Origin: Leptolyngbya sp. BL0902
GTDB lineage: Bacteria > Cyanobacteriota > Cyanobacteriia > Phormidesmidales > Phormidesmidaceae
Direction: 5' to 3'
Assembly: GCF_016403105.1 (NCBI RefSeq)
Contig: NZ_CP046155.1
Span: forward strand, 3,935,906 to 3,999,905
DNA: 64,000 nt
Position numbers and translations under genes: made by a program. Of this stretch, positions 37,476 to 47,399 are shown piece by piece; the stretch's first letter is position 1; each line of letters starts with the position of its first letter. The notes below the pieces were generated by a model. That model was not told the DNA's origin. It was given only the letters and a program-made list of their open reading frames with translations, and searched no databases.

Positions 37476-38567
37476 CTACACGTTAAACCGGAACAGCATC
37501 ACGTCGCCCTCCTGCACCACGTAGTCTTTGCCCTCGCTGCGTACCAAGCCCTTTTCCTTGGCGGCGGCCATGGAGCCGTGATCGACGAGGTCTTGGTAGG
37601 CAACAGTTTCGGCCCGAATAAAGCCCCGCTCGAAGTCGGTGTGGATGACGCCTGCGGCCTGGGGAGCCAGCATTCCGGCTTTGATCGTCCAGGCGCGGGT
37701 TTCCTTGGGGCCAGTGGTGAAGTAGGTTCGCAGGCCCAGCAGTTCGTAGGTGGCGCGAATCAGGGTCATCAGTCCCCCTTCGGTGACGCCTAGGGCATCC
37801 AAAAAGTCCCGCCGTTCGTCGTCGTTGAGGTCGATTAGTTCCGATTCTACCTGGGCCGAAATGACTACTACTTGCGCCCCTTCCTGGGCAGCGACTTCGC
37901 GCACCTGTTCCACCCAGGCGTTGCCGCTAGCCAGGTCGTCTTCGGAGACGTTGGTGGCGTAGATCACGGGCTTGCGCGTCAGCAGACCCAGGGGTTTGAT
38001 GATGGCCTCGGCTTCGTCATCCAGCTCTACCTGGCGGGCAGTTTTGCCTTCGTTGAGGACGGGCAGAATTTTTTCCAGGATGGCTAACTCGGCCTGGGCT
38101 TCTTTGTCGGCGCGGGCCAGCTTGCGCACACGATCTACCCGCCGTTCCAACTGAGCCAAATCCGCTAGGGCCAGTTCGAGGTTAATCACCTCCATGTCGC
38201 GCACCGGATCGACGGAGCCGGACACGTGGATGATGTCGTCGTCCTCAAAGCAGCGCACCACATGAACAATGGCATCCACCTCGCGGATGTTGGCCAAAAA
38301 CTGGTTGCCCAAGCCTTCCCCTTGGCTGGCCCCTTTGACCAGTCCGGCGATGTCCACAAACTCCACCCGTGCAGGCACCGTTTCGGCAGAATTAGACAGA
38401 TCCGTTAGCACCTGAAGCCGAGGATCGGGCACCGCCACCACTCCTACGTTGGGCTCGATGGTGCAGAAGGGAAAGTTGGCGGCTTGGGCCTTGGCGTTGG
38501 CAACCACGGCATTGAAGAGGGTGGATTTTCCAACGTTGGGCAGGCCCACAATTCCGGCTCGCAGCAT
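37476..38567 (-). CDS. ychF: Ribosome-binding ATPase YchF
   Basis: A 363-residue Obg-family P-loop protein from ATG 38567 ([18 protein letters not shown]). The frame is open 24 codons further, but those are not family-like. The P-loop is GLPNVGKST, switch II is [18 protein letters not shown], and the altered G4 motif YATNVSED explains its preference for ATP over GTP. A coiled-coil arm occupies about 125-200, and the C-terminal TGS domain includes [15 protein letters not shown] and ends [10 protein letters not shown]. It binds the 70S ribosome and acts in translation and stress response. Confidence 0.95.
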   Translation of the reverse strand: MLRAGIVGLPNVGKSTLFNAVVANAKAQAANFPFCTIEPNVGVVAVPDPRLQVLTDLSNSAETVPARVEFVDIAGLVKGASQGEGLGNQFLANIREVDAIVHVVRCFEDDDIIHVSGSVDPVRDMEVINLELALADLAQLERRVDRVRKLARADKEAQAELAILEKILPVLNEGKTARQVELDDEAEAIIKPLGLLTRKPVIYATNVSEDDLASGNAWVEQVREVAAQEGAQVVVISAQVESELIDLNDDERRDFLDALGVTEGGLMTLIRATYELLGLRTYFTTGPKETRAWTIKAGMLAPQAAGVIHTDFERGFIRAETVAYQDLVDHGSMAAAKEKGLVRSEGKDYVVQEGDVMLFRFNV

Positions 38568-38754
38568 GGGTTTAGGTCTTGGGATAAGGGGACAGGACAT
38601 ACCATCATACCCCTTCAGCATAGGGGACGCTGTTCCCAATTCAGCCGCCCTTGCCGTCGCCTGTTACAACCGCTGAGGGTTGCTATACCCTTAAGGACGA
38701 CAGGGGCTTTACCGATGGGCCTGAAAACACCGTGGGCAGGGGAGGACAGGGGCA

Positions 38755-39351
38755 ATGGCGAGGAGCAGTTGGCGGACGGGGGTAATGGGCCTAGGTCTAG
38801 GGCTGCTGCTGTCGGGCTGTCAGACGTTGGGGCTAGCGGGTTCCTCCCCTGATGGTGCCATAGAATCCGGCAATCAGTTTGTTAGTCGCTCGGTGCGGGG
38901 AAGTCAGTTAATTAGCCGTACCCTGCCCGCCAGCTTGAGCCTGCGCCGGGGCTGGCAAATGGCCCCTCCCCAGACGCTCCACCCCAATGCTGATCTGCAA
39001 GCCTACCATCCCGGACAGGCCATTTTTTTGGTCGTGTTGGGGGAAAGTAAGACCAGTGTTGCGTCAGGAACCCTAGAGCAGCAGGCGCTTCAATACCTCC
39101 AGATCATGCGGCGGAGCTTTGACCAAGTGACCAGCCCAGAGTCGCGCACGGGGGTGGCCCAAATTAGCAGCTATCCGGCGGTGCAGTATGCCTTCCAGGC
39201 TGCTGTGCGGGGGGAGTCTGTAGCCTACCTTCACACCACCGTTGAGATGGGTGAGTATTACTACCAAGTCGTAGCTTGGACAAGGGCCGACCGCTATCCC
39301 GCCAACGCCGACGAAATGCGGGCCATCGTGCAAGGCTTTGGCCCCGATTAG
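38755..39351 (+). CDS. Lipoprotein of unknown function (PsbP/DcrB-like features)
   Basis: A 198-residue protein with a lipoprotein signal (basic start MARSSWRTG, hydrophobic core, lipobox LLSGC, Cys at about 22). The mature part has alternating strands and helices with LRRGWQMAP, 'QALQYLQIMRRSFDQV', 'YPAVQYAFQAAVRGESVAYLH' (split here: YPAVQYAFQAAV, GESVAYLH) and 'YYYQVVAWTRADRYPANADEM'. The mature part has the look of the PsbP/DcrB/Mog1 fold, in which a protein-specific loop precedes a late helix (MRAIVQGF). The family is a resemblance only. It is anchored in the thylakoid or plasma membrane, facing the lumen or periplasm. Confidence 0.65.
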   Translation: MARSSWRTGVMGLGLGLLLSGCQTLGLAGSSPDGAIESGNQFVSRSVRGSQLISRTLPASLSLRRGWQMAPPQTLHPNADLQAYHPGQAIFLVVLGESKTSVASGTLEQQALQYLQIMRRSFDQVTSPESRTGVAQISSYPAVQYAFQAAVRGESVAYLHTTVEMGEYYYQVVAWTRADRYPANADEMRAIVQGFGPD

Positions 39352-39461
39352 CGTTGCGTGCCTTCAGCCAGGTTATCTATGGTTGTCTGTAACCTCTCTG
39401 GGGTTTACCTGTCGCCCATCTGTGGCCTAATAGAAAAGGACAAAACGCGCAGAAGGAGATC

Positions 39462-40112
39462 GTGGGCGTGAGTAAGCAGTGGCTCGGTGGCCAAGGAACA
39501 AGCGGGATGATGGCGCAACTGAAGGCGCTATGGCCAAAACTGGCCTCCTGGCAACGAGGGCTGGGCCAAGGGGTGATGGTGCTCGGCCTCGTTACCCTGC
39601 TGTGGCTTGGTCTAGGGGGGCAACCCAGCGCCCAGGCGGGCCTCACCGACGATAACTATGACGGCAACATCTTCGCCCTCTATGCCGGAAATGGCTCCCT
39701 CGTGCCGCCCAAGGTTAGCCTAGAGCAGTCGTTGAAGTACAACAAACCCGCCATTGTCGTCATCTACGTGGATGACAGCAGCGACTGCAAACTGTTCTCC
39801 TCCACCGTTTCCCAACTGCAAGCGCCCTACGGTCGGGTGGCCAACTTCATCCCCGTTATGGCCGACGCCATCCCCGTCAAAGCCGAGTATGCCCCCAACG
39901 AACCGGGCTACTACTTCAAAAACGCCGTTCCCCAAACCCTGGTGTTCGACGCCGAGGGCAAGCTGCGCTTCAACGAAATTGGCAACGTCAGCTACGAAGC
40001 CATCGACGACGTGATGCGCGACATCTTTGACCTGCTGCCCCGCACCGAATCCGTAGAACTGCGCCGCCGCCCCGTCAACGAAGTCAACGTAGAACTCGTC
40101 CCGGTTGATTAG
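39462..40112 (+). CDS. Thioredoxin-like thylakoid photosystem I accumulation factor
   Basis: A 216-residue protein starting at GTG. A signal/anchor segment (about 34-62, ending PSAQAG) is followed by a thioredoxin-fold domain with strand PAIVVIYVDDSSDCKLFSS, a single Cys in place of the CxxC pair, cis-Pro region NAVPQTLVFDAEGKL and a C-terminal amphipathic tail. This family is conserved in cyanobacteria and plastids and is annotated as a thylakoid factor needed for photosystem I to accumulate. With only one Cys it is unlikely to be a dithiol reductase; a binding or chaperone role fits better. Confidence 0.85.
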   Translation: MGVSKQWLGGQGTSGMMAQLKALWPKLASWQRGLGQGVMVLGLVTLLWLGLGGQPSAQAGLTDDNYDGNIFALYAGNGSLVPPKVSLEQSLKYNKPAIVVIYVDDSSDCKLFSSTVSQLQAPYGRVANFIPVMADAIPVKAEYAPNEPGYYFKNAVPQTLVFDAEGKLRFNEIGNVSYEAIDDVMRDIFDLLPRTESVELRRRPVNEVNVELVPVD

Positions 40113-40125
40113 TCGTCGTTGGTTT

Positions 40126-40221
40126 GCCCTCACCCTAAATCCCTCTCCCAACCTGGGAGAGGGACTTTGAAACTCTTCTGGCTCCCCTCTCCCTTCTGGG
40201 AGAGGGGCTGGGAGTGAGGGC
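40126..40221. repeat. Nested hairpin repeat (CCCTCTCCC type)
   Basis: Two perfect inner stems, CCCTCTCCC/GGGAGAGGG (40141-40163) and CCCCTCTCCC/GGGAGAGGGG (40184-40207), lie within an outer pair GCCCTCACCC (40126-40135) and GGGAGTGAGGGC (40210-40221). This is a dispersed palindromic repeat of the kind found in many bacterial genomes. A single-stem relative lies at 8130-8152, before the amidohydrolase gene. Confidence 0.8.
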
Positions 40222-40267
40222 TGGGGGAACGTGTTGATTCACCCAACCTATCAGATCTGCCCCATCC

Positions 40268-40975
40268 ATGCAGCGACTCATTGTTCAACCCAGCCAAATT
40301 CAGGGCAATCACCTTACCCTCACGGCCGACCAACAGCACTATCTCTATCGGGTGCTGCGGCTGGCAACGGGGGATGGCTTCCTGGCCTTGGATGGCCACG
40401 GTCAACAGTGGGTCGCCACGTTGGGGAAGAGCCCGGAATTAGCCCACCTCGACTCGCTGGAATCGGCCATCTCCATTCTGCCGAACGTCACCCTAGCCAT
40501 TGCCCTCCCAAAAGGCAGCGGCTTTGACGACGTAGTGCGCCAAACCACCGAACTGGGCGTGGCCACCCTGCAACCGCTGATCACCCAGCGCACCCTGCAC
40601 CAGCCCAACCCCAAAAAGCTAGACCGCTGGCAACGCATCGCCGCCGAAGCCACGGAACAATGCGAACGCCCCCAACTGCCCAGCCTGTCCCCCCCTAAAA
40701 CCTGGGCCAATTACCTCCGCCAAGACCTGCCCCCCCAGCGCTGGATCTGCCTCGCCCGTGGAGATTCCCAACCGTTGCTCACCATTGCTCAGGCCAGCGA
40801 TCCCAACCTGGACACCGTGATTGCCACTGGCCCAGAGGGCGGCTGGACAGACTCCGAAATTGAAGCCGCCCTCGCCGCCGGATTTCAGCCCGTTTCCCTG
40901 GGGCCAACGGTGCTCCGGGCCGTGACTGCTCCCATAGTGGCTCTGTCGCTGGCCCTAGCAGGGCTTTCCCGTTAG
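40268..40975 (+). CDS. rsmE: 16S rRNA (uracil-1498-N3)-methyltransferase RsmE
   Basis: A 235-residue SPOUT methyltransferase. The N-terminal PUA-like domain (about 1-70) has LTLTADQQHYLYRVLRLATG. The trefoil-knot SAM site is formed by VIATGPEGGWTDSEIEAA and VSLGPTVLRAVTAPIVALS, both hallmark sequences. The segment KGSGFDDVVRQTTELGVATL and AAEATEQCERPQLP are also diagnostic. It methylates U1498 of 16S rRNA in the assembled 30S subunit. Normal length. Confidence 0.94.
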   Translation: MQRLIVQPSQIQGNHLTLTADQQHYLYRVLRLATGDGFLALDGHGQQWVATLGKSPELAHLDSLESAISILPNVTLAIALPKGSGFDDVVRQTTELGVATLQPLITQRTLHQPNPKKLDRWQRIAAEATEQCERPQLPSLSPPKTWANYLRQDLPPQRWICLARGDSQPLLTIAQASDPNLDTVIATGPEGGWTDSEIEAALAAGFQPVSLGPTVLRAVTAPIVALSLALAGLSR

Positions 40976-41035
40976 GGCTAATTGTCGCAGATGGCGCTTC
41001 ACAGTTTTAGGAGAGCTGACATAGGGAAGTTGACA

Positions 41036-44000
41036 TCAAACAATCGTTCCTGTAATCGAGTATTGACCTAGGCTGCCATAATTACTGTACCCAGTCGTTA
41101 AGTCTCCCTTACCAGTGCCTTGAATACTGAGATAGTAAGTGCCCAAACTAAGATAGCGACTGATAAGAACTGACAAAGAGTCTGTCGGATCATAGGTTGC
41201 GATAATTTGGCCTGCACTGTTGTAAAGTCTGACCAAAATATCTAGGTTTGCACCAATTTCAAAGGCATTGATATTGAGCGAAAGATTGCCTCCAGTGGAT
41301 TCAAACCTGAACCAGTCAGCATCAGTATTCCTTTCGATAATGCCGTAGGTTCTAACTGTTGAGCCATTAAACATTAGGCTAGATGCAGTGCCTAGGGAAC
41401 TGCCATAGTCATCTGAACGATATCCAAATCCGTTATTACCTGTGATAATTGCCAAATCGTCCTGCGTGTTACTAGCTCCTGAATACTGACCATTGCTCCA
41501 TTGAGTAAGTTCCTGGTAATAACCTACCCCCATGATAGAAGCCCAGCCATTATGTCCTTCATAATATTCAGGCCCACCAGTTACGCCATCATGACTCAAG
41601 CCTAAGGTATGGCCCACCTCATGGGACACTGCCTCAGCAATACTTTTTTCCGAGTAAAACTTCTCACTGAAGATAAAGGTTGGAGTGTCACTATTCCAGT
41701 TAAAGGAATTAAGATAAGCTGTCCCCCCAGCAGTTTGAGAATACCAAGCTCCATTCCCTCCAATTACGACACGAATGCCCCACCGTGTATCGTTGCTATC
41801 ACTTTTAATCAAATCAGATAGGACAGGAGCCGCAGTTGTTACGTTCACATTAAAGGGGATAAAGTCTTCTGCCACCCGACGCCAAATATTCCAGATATTT
41901 CTCCGCTCATCCGTTGAAAAGCTGGTATTGTTGCCATCCATATCATAGGCTGGCGTAGCAATACTACTACCATTGTTATATCTGCTGTTCCACTCAGTGT
42001 TGGTAGTAGTATGCCCATCAAAATCTAGATAGATGGTGTGGTTGGCACTAGAGTGACTATGGAGTGAAAAAACTTGATTGGCATCAAAAGCTTGATAGGT
42101 TGGCGGAACATAGCCAGAATTCCAATTAACAGTGATCGCAGCAGCGGCGACGTTATTGAACTCATTGCTTTCGGTGACGTAGTTATAACCATCGGCTTCA
42201 AAGAGGATGTATTTAGTCCCTGTCCCCCAGTTTGAGTTGTAGGTGAAGCTAAATGAGTCATATTCTGAAGAACCAGCGGCTAAACTTCCAACATAGTTCT
42301 CCCCTAGGTAACGGTCACTGCTGGTATTGAGTGTGGCATCATCCGATAGCCAATAGCGGACATAGCTATAGCCAGCATTAGCCGTTCCTTGGTTGCGGGT
42401 ATTGCTACTGATATTGACCGTATTGCCTACCGTAACAGAAGTTGGTGCAGACTGGTTTTGAATGATGAGATCTGCTTGTGGTAATGAGTTGATCGTTATA
42501 GCTCTATAGGCAATATTATTACCTTCATTGCTTTCAGCAACTTGGTTATAGCCGTCAGCTTCAACCAAAATATACTTTGTCCCAGTTCCTAGACTACTAC
42601 TGTAGGAAAAGCTAACGGAGTCGTATATTGAGCTTCCGGCACCAATAGACGCAATAGATCTATTGCGCAGGAAATAATCGTCACTACTAAGCGTCATGTC
42701 GTTAGATAGCCAGTAGTTGACATAACTGCTGCTAGCAGTACCTGCACCTTGATTCCTAACGTAATAACTCACTGAAATTGAGTCACCCACAGTAATCGAA
42801 CTAGGTGTGTATAAATCTGTAACGATTAAGTCTGGCTGAGCCAACGGATTAATGGTGATTGCTCGATAAGCTACATTATTAGCTTCATTACTTTCTGCCA
42901 CAGAACCATAGCCGTCAGCTTCAAAGAAAATGTATTTCGTTCCCGTGCCCCAACTTGCATTGTAGGTAAAGCCAAACGAGTCATACTCTGAAGACCCGGC
43001 AGCTAAACTACCGACATAGTTCTCCCCTAAGTAACGGTCACTGCTGGTGTTGAGCGTGGCATCATCTGAGAGCCAATATCGAACATAGCTATAGCCAGCG
43101 GAAGCCGTTCCTTGGTTGCGGGTATAGCTATTGATGTTGACGGTATTGCCAACGGTTACAGAACTTGGCGCAAATGGGCTCTGAATAACGAGATCTGGCT
43201 GTCCACCGACGGTGATTGCAGCAGCGGCGACGTTATTGAACTCATTGCTTTCGGTGACGTAGTTATAGCCGTCAGCTTCAAAGAAGATGTATTTCGTTCC
43301 CGTACCCCAACTGGCATCATAGGTGAAGCTAAACGAGTCATATTCTGAAGATCCAGCAGCCAAACTGCCAACATAGTTATTCCCTAAAAATCGGTCACTG
43401 CTGGTGTTGAGCGTGGCATCATCTGAGAGCCAATATCGAACATAGCTATAGCCAGCAGAAGCCGTTCCTTGGTTACGTGTATAGCTATTGATGTTGACGG
43501 TATTGCCAACGGTTACAGAACTCGGTACAAATGGACTCTGAATGACTAGATCTGGCGAAATAGCTGTGGCGTTTAGAGTGAGGTTGTAAGTTGTGTCACC
43601 ACTAGCCCGATAGACCTGAGCGTAATAGGTGCCTGCATTCAACTGACGACTAATACTTTCTGCACTATTGCCTGTTAGATAAGAACCTCCAAGGATAGAG
43701 CCCGCACTATTCAGCAGCCGAACATTGGCATCAGCCCTCAGTCCAGTTAAGCTGAGGCTGAAGTTGCTAGTGGTACCGACATCAAAGCGATAGTAATCGT
43801 TGGTATCAATGCTGCCAACCCAATCGGTGAAGCTGCGAGAACCGACCAGGGTACCCACATTGCGGGCGGCACTGAGGGTATTGCCTGCGGAGTCTAGGGG
43901 TGTGGCATTGAGAGAAAGGCTGTAGTTCGTGTTCCCACTAGCTCGATAGACCTCTACATAATAGGTGCCTGCACTCAACTGACGACTAATACTTTCTGCA

Positions 44001-45922
44001 CTATTGCCCGTCAGATGAGAGCTTTGAAAGGCAGTGCCTGCGCTATTTAGCAGTCGGACATTAGCGTTGGCACTCAGTCCGGTTAAGCTCAGGCTGAAGT
44101 TGCTTGTAGTACCGATATCAAAGCGGTAGTAATCATCGCTATCACCGCTGCCGACCCAGTCGGTAAAGCTGCGAGAGCCGACTAGGGTACCCACATTGCG
44201 AGCAGCACTGAGGGTATTGCCTGCGAAGTCTAGGGGGGTAGCGTTCAGAGAAATGCCGTAGTCCGTGTTCCCACTGGCACTATAGACCTGCGCGTAATAG
44301 GTACCTGCACTCAACTGACGACTAATACTTTCTGAACTATCGCCCGTCAGATAAGAGCCTTGAAGTGTAGAGCCCGCACTATTCAACAGCCGGACATTGG
44401 CATCGGCACTCAGTCCCACTAAGCTGAGGCTGAAGTTGCTGGTGGTACCGACATCAAAGCGGTAGTAGTCATTGGTATCAACGCTGCCAACCCAGTCGAT
44501 AAAGCTGCGAGAACCAACTAGGGTACCCACATTACGAGCGGCACTGAGGGTATTGCCTGCGGAGTCTAGGGGCGTAGCATTGAGAGAAAGGCTGTAGTTC
44601 GTGTCCCCACTAGCCCGATAGACCTGTGCGTAATAGGTGCCTGCACGCAACTGACGGCTAATACTTTCTGCACTATTGCCCGTCAGATAGGAACCTTGGA
44701 GCACCGTGCCCGCACTATTTAGCAGTCGGACATTAGCATCGGCACTCAGTCCAGTAAGATTGAGCCGGAAGTTGCTAGTAGTACGGAAATCAAAGCGGTA
44801 GTAATCATTGGTATCAACGCTGCTAACCCAATCGGTAAAGCTGCGAGAGCCGACTAGGGTACCCACATTGCGAGCAGTACTGCGGGTATTGCCTGCATAG
44901 TCTAGGGGCGTGGCATTGAGAGAAAGAATGTATTTAGTATCACCAGTAGCCCGATAGATCTGTGCGTAGTAGGTACCTGCACTCAACTGACGACTAATAC
45001 TTTCTGAACTACTGCCCGTCAGATACGATCCTTGGAGCACAGAGCCCGCACTATTCAACAGCCGGACATTGGCATTGGCACTCAGCCCAGTGAGGTTAAG
45101 GCTGAAGTTGCTGGTGGTACCGATATCAAAGCGGTAGTAATCATTGGTATCAGTACTCCCGACCCAATCGGTAAAGGTTCGAGGGCTGACTAAGCTACCC
45201 ATATTACGGGCCGTACTGAGGGTATTATCCTGCTCTACAGCAATGGATTGGCCGTTGAGCCAAAGGTATCCGCTATCATCTTCCTGCTTTAAATACGCTA
45301 ACTCATTCAGGCATAGGTCTTGGCCTAGGACGAGGCGCGCAAAGATATCTCCTTCATCTCCAGAAGCATCTATTGTATTAATTTGATCATCAATAAAATG
45401 ACCAATTTCCTCTAGCAAAACCTTGGTAATGTCCTGATAACTGCCGTTGCTGATAAAGGTATCTGAAAGAAAGATGGTATTAAGTGCGGCTGCATAGGCT
45501 CCATTGGCACCATTCAAAATGGTGGCATCAAGAATTTGGAATTGGGGGAGATTGGCTAGATTTCCTTCTAGGAAGTTCTGCCTTAAAGACTCTGCAATTT
45601 GTTGATCATAATTCTCGCCAAAGGCAAGACCTGTGATTTCTTCATAGGCTGAACTTTCTGCAAAGCTTCTAAGGGTTGCTCCAACACTGTGGCTAATCCC
45701 TTGAATCCAAGCCTTAAAATCTAGGGCTGAGAGCTCAGAGAGTGCTACTGGCTTGAGATCATTGTTTATTGGGAAGCCAGCACTAAAGCGACTTTCCTCG
45801 AAGAGTGTAAAGGAATCGCTGAAGGAAAAAGTGCTACTAGGGGCGGCATTGTGCCCAGAGGCATAATCTTGAAATTCAAGGGCAGAAGAAGACATAAGGT
45901 TCTCTATACATGGGTGATCCAT
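41036..45922 (-). CDS. Giant secreted metalloprotease with five PPC-like and four CARDB repeats
   Basis: A 1628-residue protein. The N-terminal domain (about 1-230) includes LLEEIGHFIDDQIN, like a degenerate zinc motif. Next are five tandem PPC-like repeats of ~108 residues (about 231-775; each has ARNxGxL, DYYRFD, VRLLNSAG, AGTYYAQVY), four CARDB domains (about 785-1240; PDLVIQS, VRYWLSDD, ESNEANNVA) and a metzincin peptidase domain (about 1260-1500) with HEVGHTLGLSH and the Met-turn candidate ASIMG. A final PPC domain (about 1505-1628) ends the protein. No classical signal peptide is seen, so export by a type I or similar route is inferred. It is AT-richer than its neighbours, and its repeats are highly similar at DNA level. 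An alternative start lies at residue 10. Confidence 0.9.
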   Translation of the reverse strand: MDHPCIENLMSSSALEFQDYASGHNAAPSSTFSFSDSFTLFEESRFSAGFPINNDLKPVALSELSALDFKAWIQGISHSVGATLRSFAESSAYEEITGLAFGENYDQQIAESLRQNFLEGNLANLPQFQILDATILNGANGAYAAALNTIFLSDTFISNGSYQDITKVLLEEIGHFIDDQINTIDASGDEGDIFARLVLGQDLCLNELAYLKQEDDSGYLWLNGQSIAVEQDNTLSTARNMGSLVSPRTFTDWVGSTDTNDYYRFDIGTTSNFSLNLTGLSANANVRLLNSAGSVLQGSYLTGSSSESISRQLSAGTYYAQIYRATGDTKYILSLNATPLDYAGNTRSTARNVGTLVGSRSFTDWVSSVDTNDYYRFDFRTTSNFRLNLTGLSADANVRLLNSAGTVLQGSYLTGNSAESISRQLRAGTYYAQVYRASGDTNYSLSLNATPLDSAGNTLSAARNVGTLVGSRSFIDWVGSVDTNDYYRFDVGTTSNFSLSLVGLSADANVRLLNSAGSTLQGSYLTGDSSESISRQLSAGTYYAQVYSASGNTDYGISLNATPLDFAGNTLSAARNVGTLVGSRSFTDWVGSGDSDDYYRFDIGTTSNFSLSLTGLSANANVRLLNSAGTAFQSSHLTGNSAESISRQLSAGTYYVEVYRASGNTNYSLSLNATPLDSAGNTLSAARNVGTLVGSRSFTDWVGSIDTNDYYRFDVGTTSNFSLSLTGLRADANVRLLNSAGSILGGSYLTGNSAESISRQLNAGTYYAQVYRASGDTTYNLTLNATAISPDLVIQSPFVPSSVTVGNTVNINSYTRNQGTASAGYSYVRYWLSDDATLNTSSDRFLGNNYVGSLAAGSSEYDSFSFTYDASWGTGTKYIFFEADGYNYVTESNEFNNVAAAAITVGGQPDLVIQSPFAPSSVTVGNTVNINSYTRNQGTASAGYSYVRYWLSDDATLNTSSDRYLGENYVGSLAAGSSEYDSFGFTYNASWGTGTKYIFFEADGYGSVAESNEANNVAYRAITINPLAQPDLIVTDLYTPSSITVGDSISVSYYVRNQGAGTASSSYVNYWLSNDMTLSSDDYFLRNRSIASIGAGSSIYDSVSFSYSSSLGTGTKYILVEADGYNQVAESNEGNNIAYRAITINSLPQADLIIQNQSAPTSVTVGNTVNISSNTRNQGTANAGYSYVRYWLSDDATLNTSSDRYLGENYVGSLAAGSSEYDSFSFTYNSNWGTGTKYILFEADGYNYVTESNEFNNVAAAAITVNWNSGYVPPTYQAFDANQVFSLHSHSSANHTIYLDFDGHTTTNTEWNSRYNNGSSIATPAYDMDGNNTSFSTDERRNIWNIWRRVAEDFIPFNVNVTTAAPVLSDLIKSDSNDTRWGIRVVIGGNGAWYSQTAGGTAYLNSFNWNSDTPTFIFSEKFYSEKSIAEAVSHEVGHTLGLSHDGVTGGPEYYEGHNGWASIMGVGYYQELTQWSNGQYSGASNTQDDLAIITGNNGFGYRSDDYGSSLGTASSLMFNGSTVRTYGIIERNTDADWFRFESTGGNLSLNINAFEIGANLDILVRLYNSAGQIIATYDPTDSLSVLISRYLSLGTYYLSIQGTGKGDLTTGYSNYGSLGQYSITGTIV

Positions 45923-46254
45923 GCAGCTAATTTGAATTATTGTTTGCGATAATTCTTGATTTTTATAGCTCTAAAAATTGCCTGGGCTCGAGAATCTCGA
46001 CGATTTTTAGGCTCAACATTTCCAAAACTTGATATGACTTTTATGTCTTATCAAGCTCAAGGAGTGATGGGAGTAAGCGTGCTATTGAAGCTTTATCTTT
46101 ACGACCCCATCTTGGCACAGCTATAACACTGAAGATGCCAGAGTATTTACGGATGTTTTGGTGGTTTTCTGAGGATGCCTTGTCTAACAAAGCACCCATA
46201 GGGGTGAAATCCCTGAGAAGATACTCGACCTTTCCCTCGATGGTTTAAGCCAAG
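45923..46254. other. AT-rich intergenic region upstream of the metalloprotease gene
   Basis: About 330 bases without a gene. The composition matches the metalloprotease gene (AT-rich) rather than the following peroxiredoxin-like gene. It contains the promoter side of the metalloprotease gene; I saw no clear motif. Confidence 0.5.
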
Positions 46255-47058
46255 TTAGTCAATTAACAACGACGGTGAAATCGTTGCTGGGAGGTGAGTT
46301 AAAAATGTGAGGGGGTTGCTCTTATGTTCAGCAAAGTCGAGGATGCCGCGATCTCGGTGTTCATAGATGAGCTGATGATCGGCATCCAATAAAAAGGTGC
46401 CGCCCCGTTGGGTGAGGTAGGCCGCATCGGGGACGTAGATATTCCATTTACCCAGCACTTCGGCCATATTGCGGAGGCGCAGGGTGGCGAGTTCAAAGGG
46501 GCGCTGGAACCCGCTGCCTCCGGCCCAGCGAAAGAATCGTCCCCGCAGTGGTGGCAGGGGGAAGGCTTTGATTTCTTCATCATCGCCAATTAGTTGGGGG
46601 GCGTTGCGGTCGCCGCGATAGCCTCGGAATACTTCGGCCAAGGTGCCGGGGCTGGCGATGCCCGCACACATCAGCATCAGGTTGACCCAAGCCCGTTGCC
46701 CAGGGGCAAGGCCAGGAATCTGGAGCGATAGGCCCTCGTATAGACCAAGCTGGCGGTGCAGGTCGGCGATGGGGTCTACCCACAGTTGTTCGGCAGGAAA
46801 GCCCGTGAACTGGCAGAAGGCTTGCCCCGATTCGCGGTTGCCAATGCCCACAGCTCTCACAGTCACATTCTTGGCCGCCAATTCGTCCCAGCCGCGCCGC
46901 ACCCACCAGGCATATTCTAGACTGTCAAAGTCTCCCAACTGGGGCAGCACCAGCACCAGGGTATAGGGGGCACCGTCCACCCCAGACAGGACGGACACCA
47001 TGGCTCCATCGCTGACCCGTTGCCGCGGGGTTTGCTGCAAGATTGGGTAGGTTTCCAT
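46255..47058 (-). CDS. Peroxiredoxin-like (AhpC/TSA family) protein
   Basis: A 267-residue protein of a cyanobacterial AhpC/TSA-like group. The thioredoxin fold is visible as TLVLVLPQLGDFDSLEYAWW, VRAVGIGNRESGQAFCQFTGF and LWVDPIADLHRQLGLYEG, with a later strand GGTFLLDADHQLIYEHRDRG. The usual peroxidatic Cys at the end of the first strand (TxxC) is replaced by LPQLGD, so peroxidase activity is doubtful; the remaining Cys is in AFCQFTGF. Function unknown. Divergent from chlP with about 340 bases between. Confidence 0.8.
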   Translation of the reverse strand: METYPILQQTPRQRVSDGAMVSVLSGVDGAPYTLVLVLPQLGDFDSLEYAWWVRRGWDELAAKNVTVRAVGIGNRESGQAFCQFTGFPAEQLWVDPIADLHRQLGLYEGLSLQIPGLAPGQRAWVNLMLMCAGIASPGTLAEVFRGYRGDRNAPQLIGDDEEIKAFPLPPLRGRFFRWAGGSGFQRPFELATLRLRNMAEVLGKWNIYVPDAAYLTQRGGTFLLDADHQLIYEHRDRGILDFAEHKSNPLTFLTHLPATISPSLLID

Positions 47059-47299
47059 ACTCAGCCTAGGTGATTCGTCTCGCCAGTGTGCTACTCACTA
47101 TTATGGCGTTGTTGCTGTGTTAGGCATGGCGTCCCGACAATGATATCCCCAGAATGATGCTCCCAGAACGAGGCACGCATCTGGAGGCTTCTCGGCGAGA
47201 TCGAGCCGTTTTCTGGTATTAATACTTATCAGTAAATAGAAAACTCTCTGGCTAAGGAATAGATCCCATCCGAATCCAGGTGTCGCATTGTAAACGAGT

Positions 47300-47318
47300 G
47301 TTGCAATCTGGTTACATC
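47300..47318 (+). promoter_or_regulatory. HLR1-like direct repeat upstream of chlP
   Basis: GTTGCAAT (47300-47307) and GTTACATC (47311-47318) each match seven of eight positions of the (G/T)TTACA(T/A)(T/A) half-site bound by RpaB in cyanobacterial light-regulated promoters. The spacer is three bases instead of the usual two. It lies about 80 bases before the chlP start. Weak evidence on its own. Confidence 0.3.
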
Positions 47319-47399
47319 CTCTCCCAGGTGGCCCGATCCGCCTGAATTCGCGTGATAGGATGCCTCTCGTAGCTTTTCACGATTTCGGGAGACACATCC

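Noticed and set aside
43560-45240. A CRISPR array
   Set aside because: The periodicity (about 325 bases) comes from protein-coding PPC-like repeats in one open frame, not from short direct repeats with spacers.
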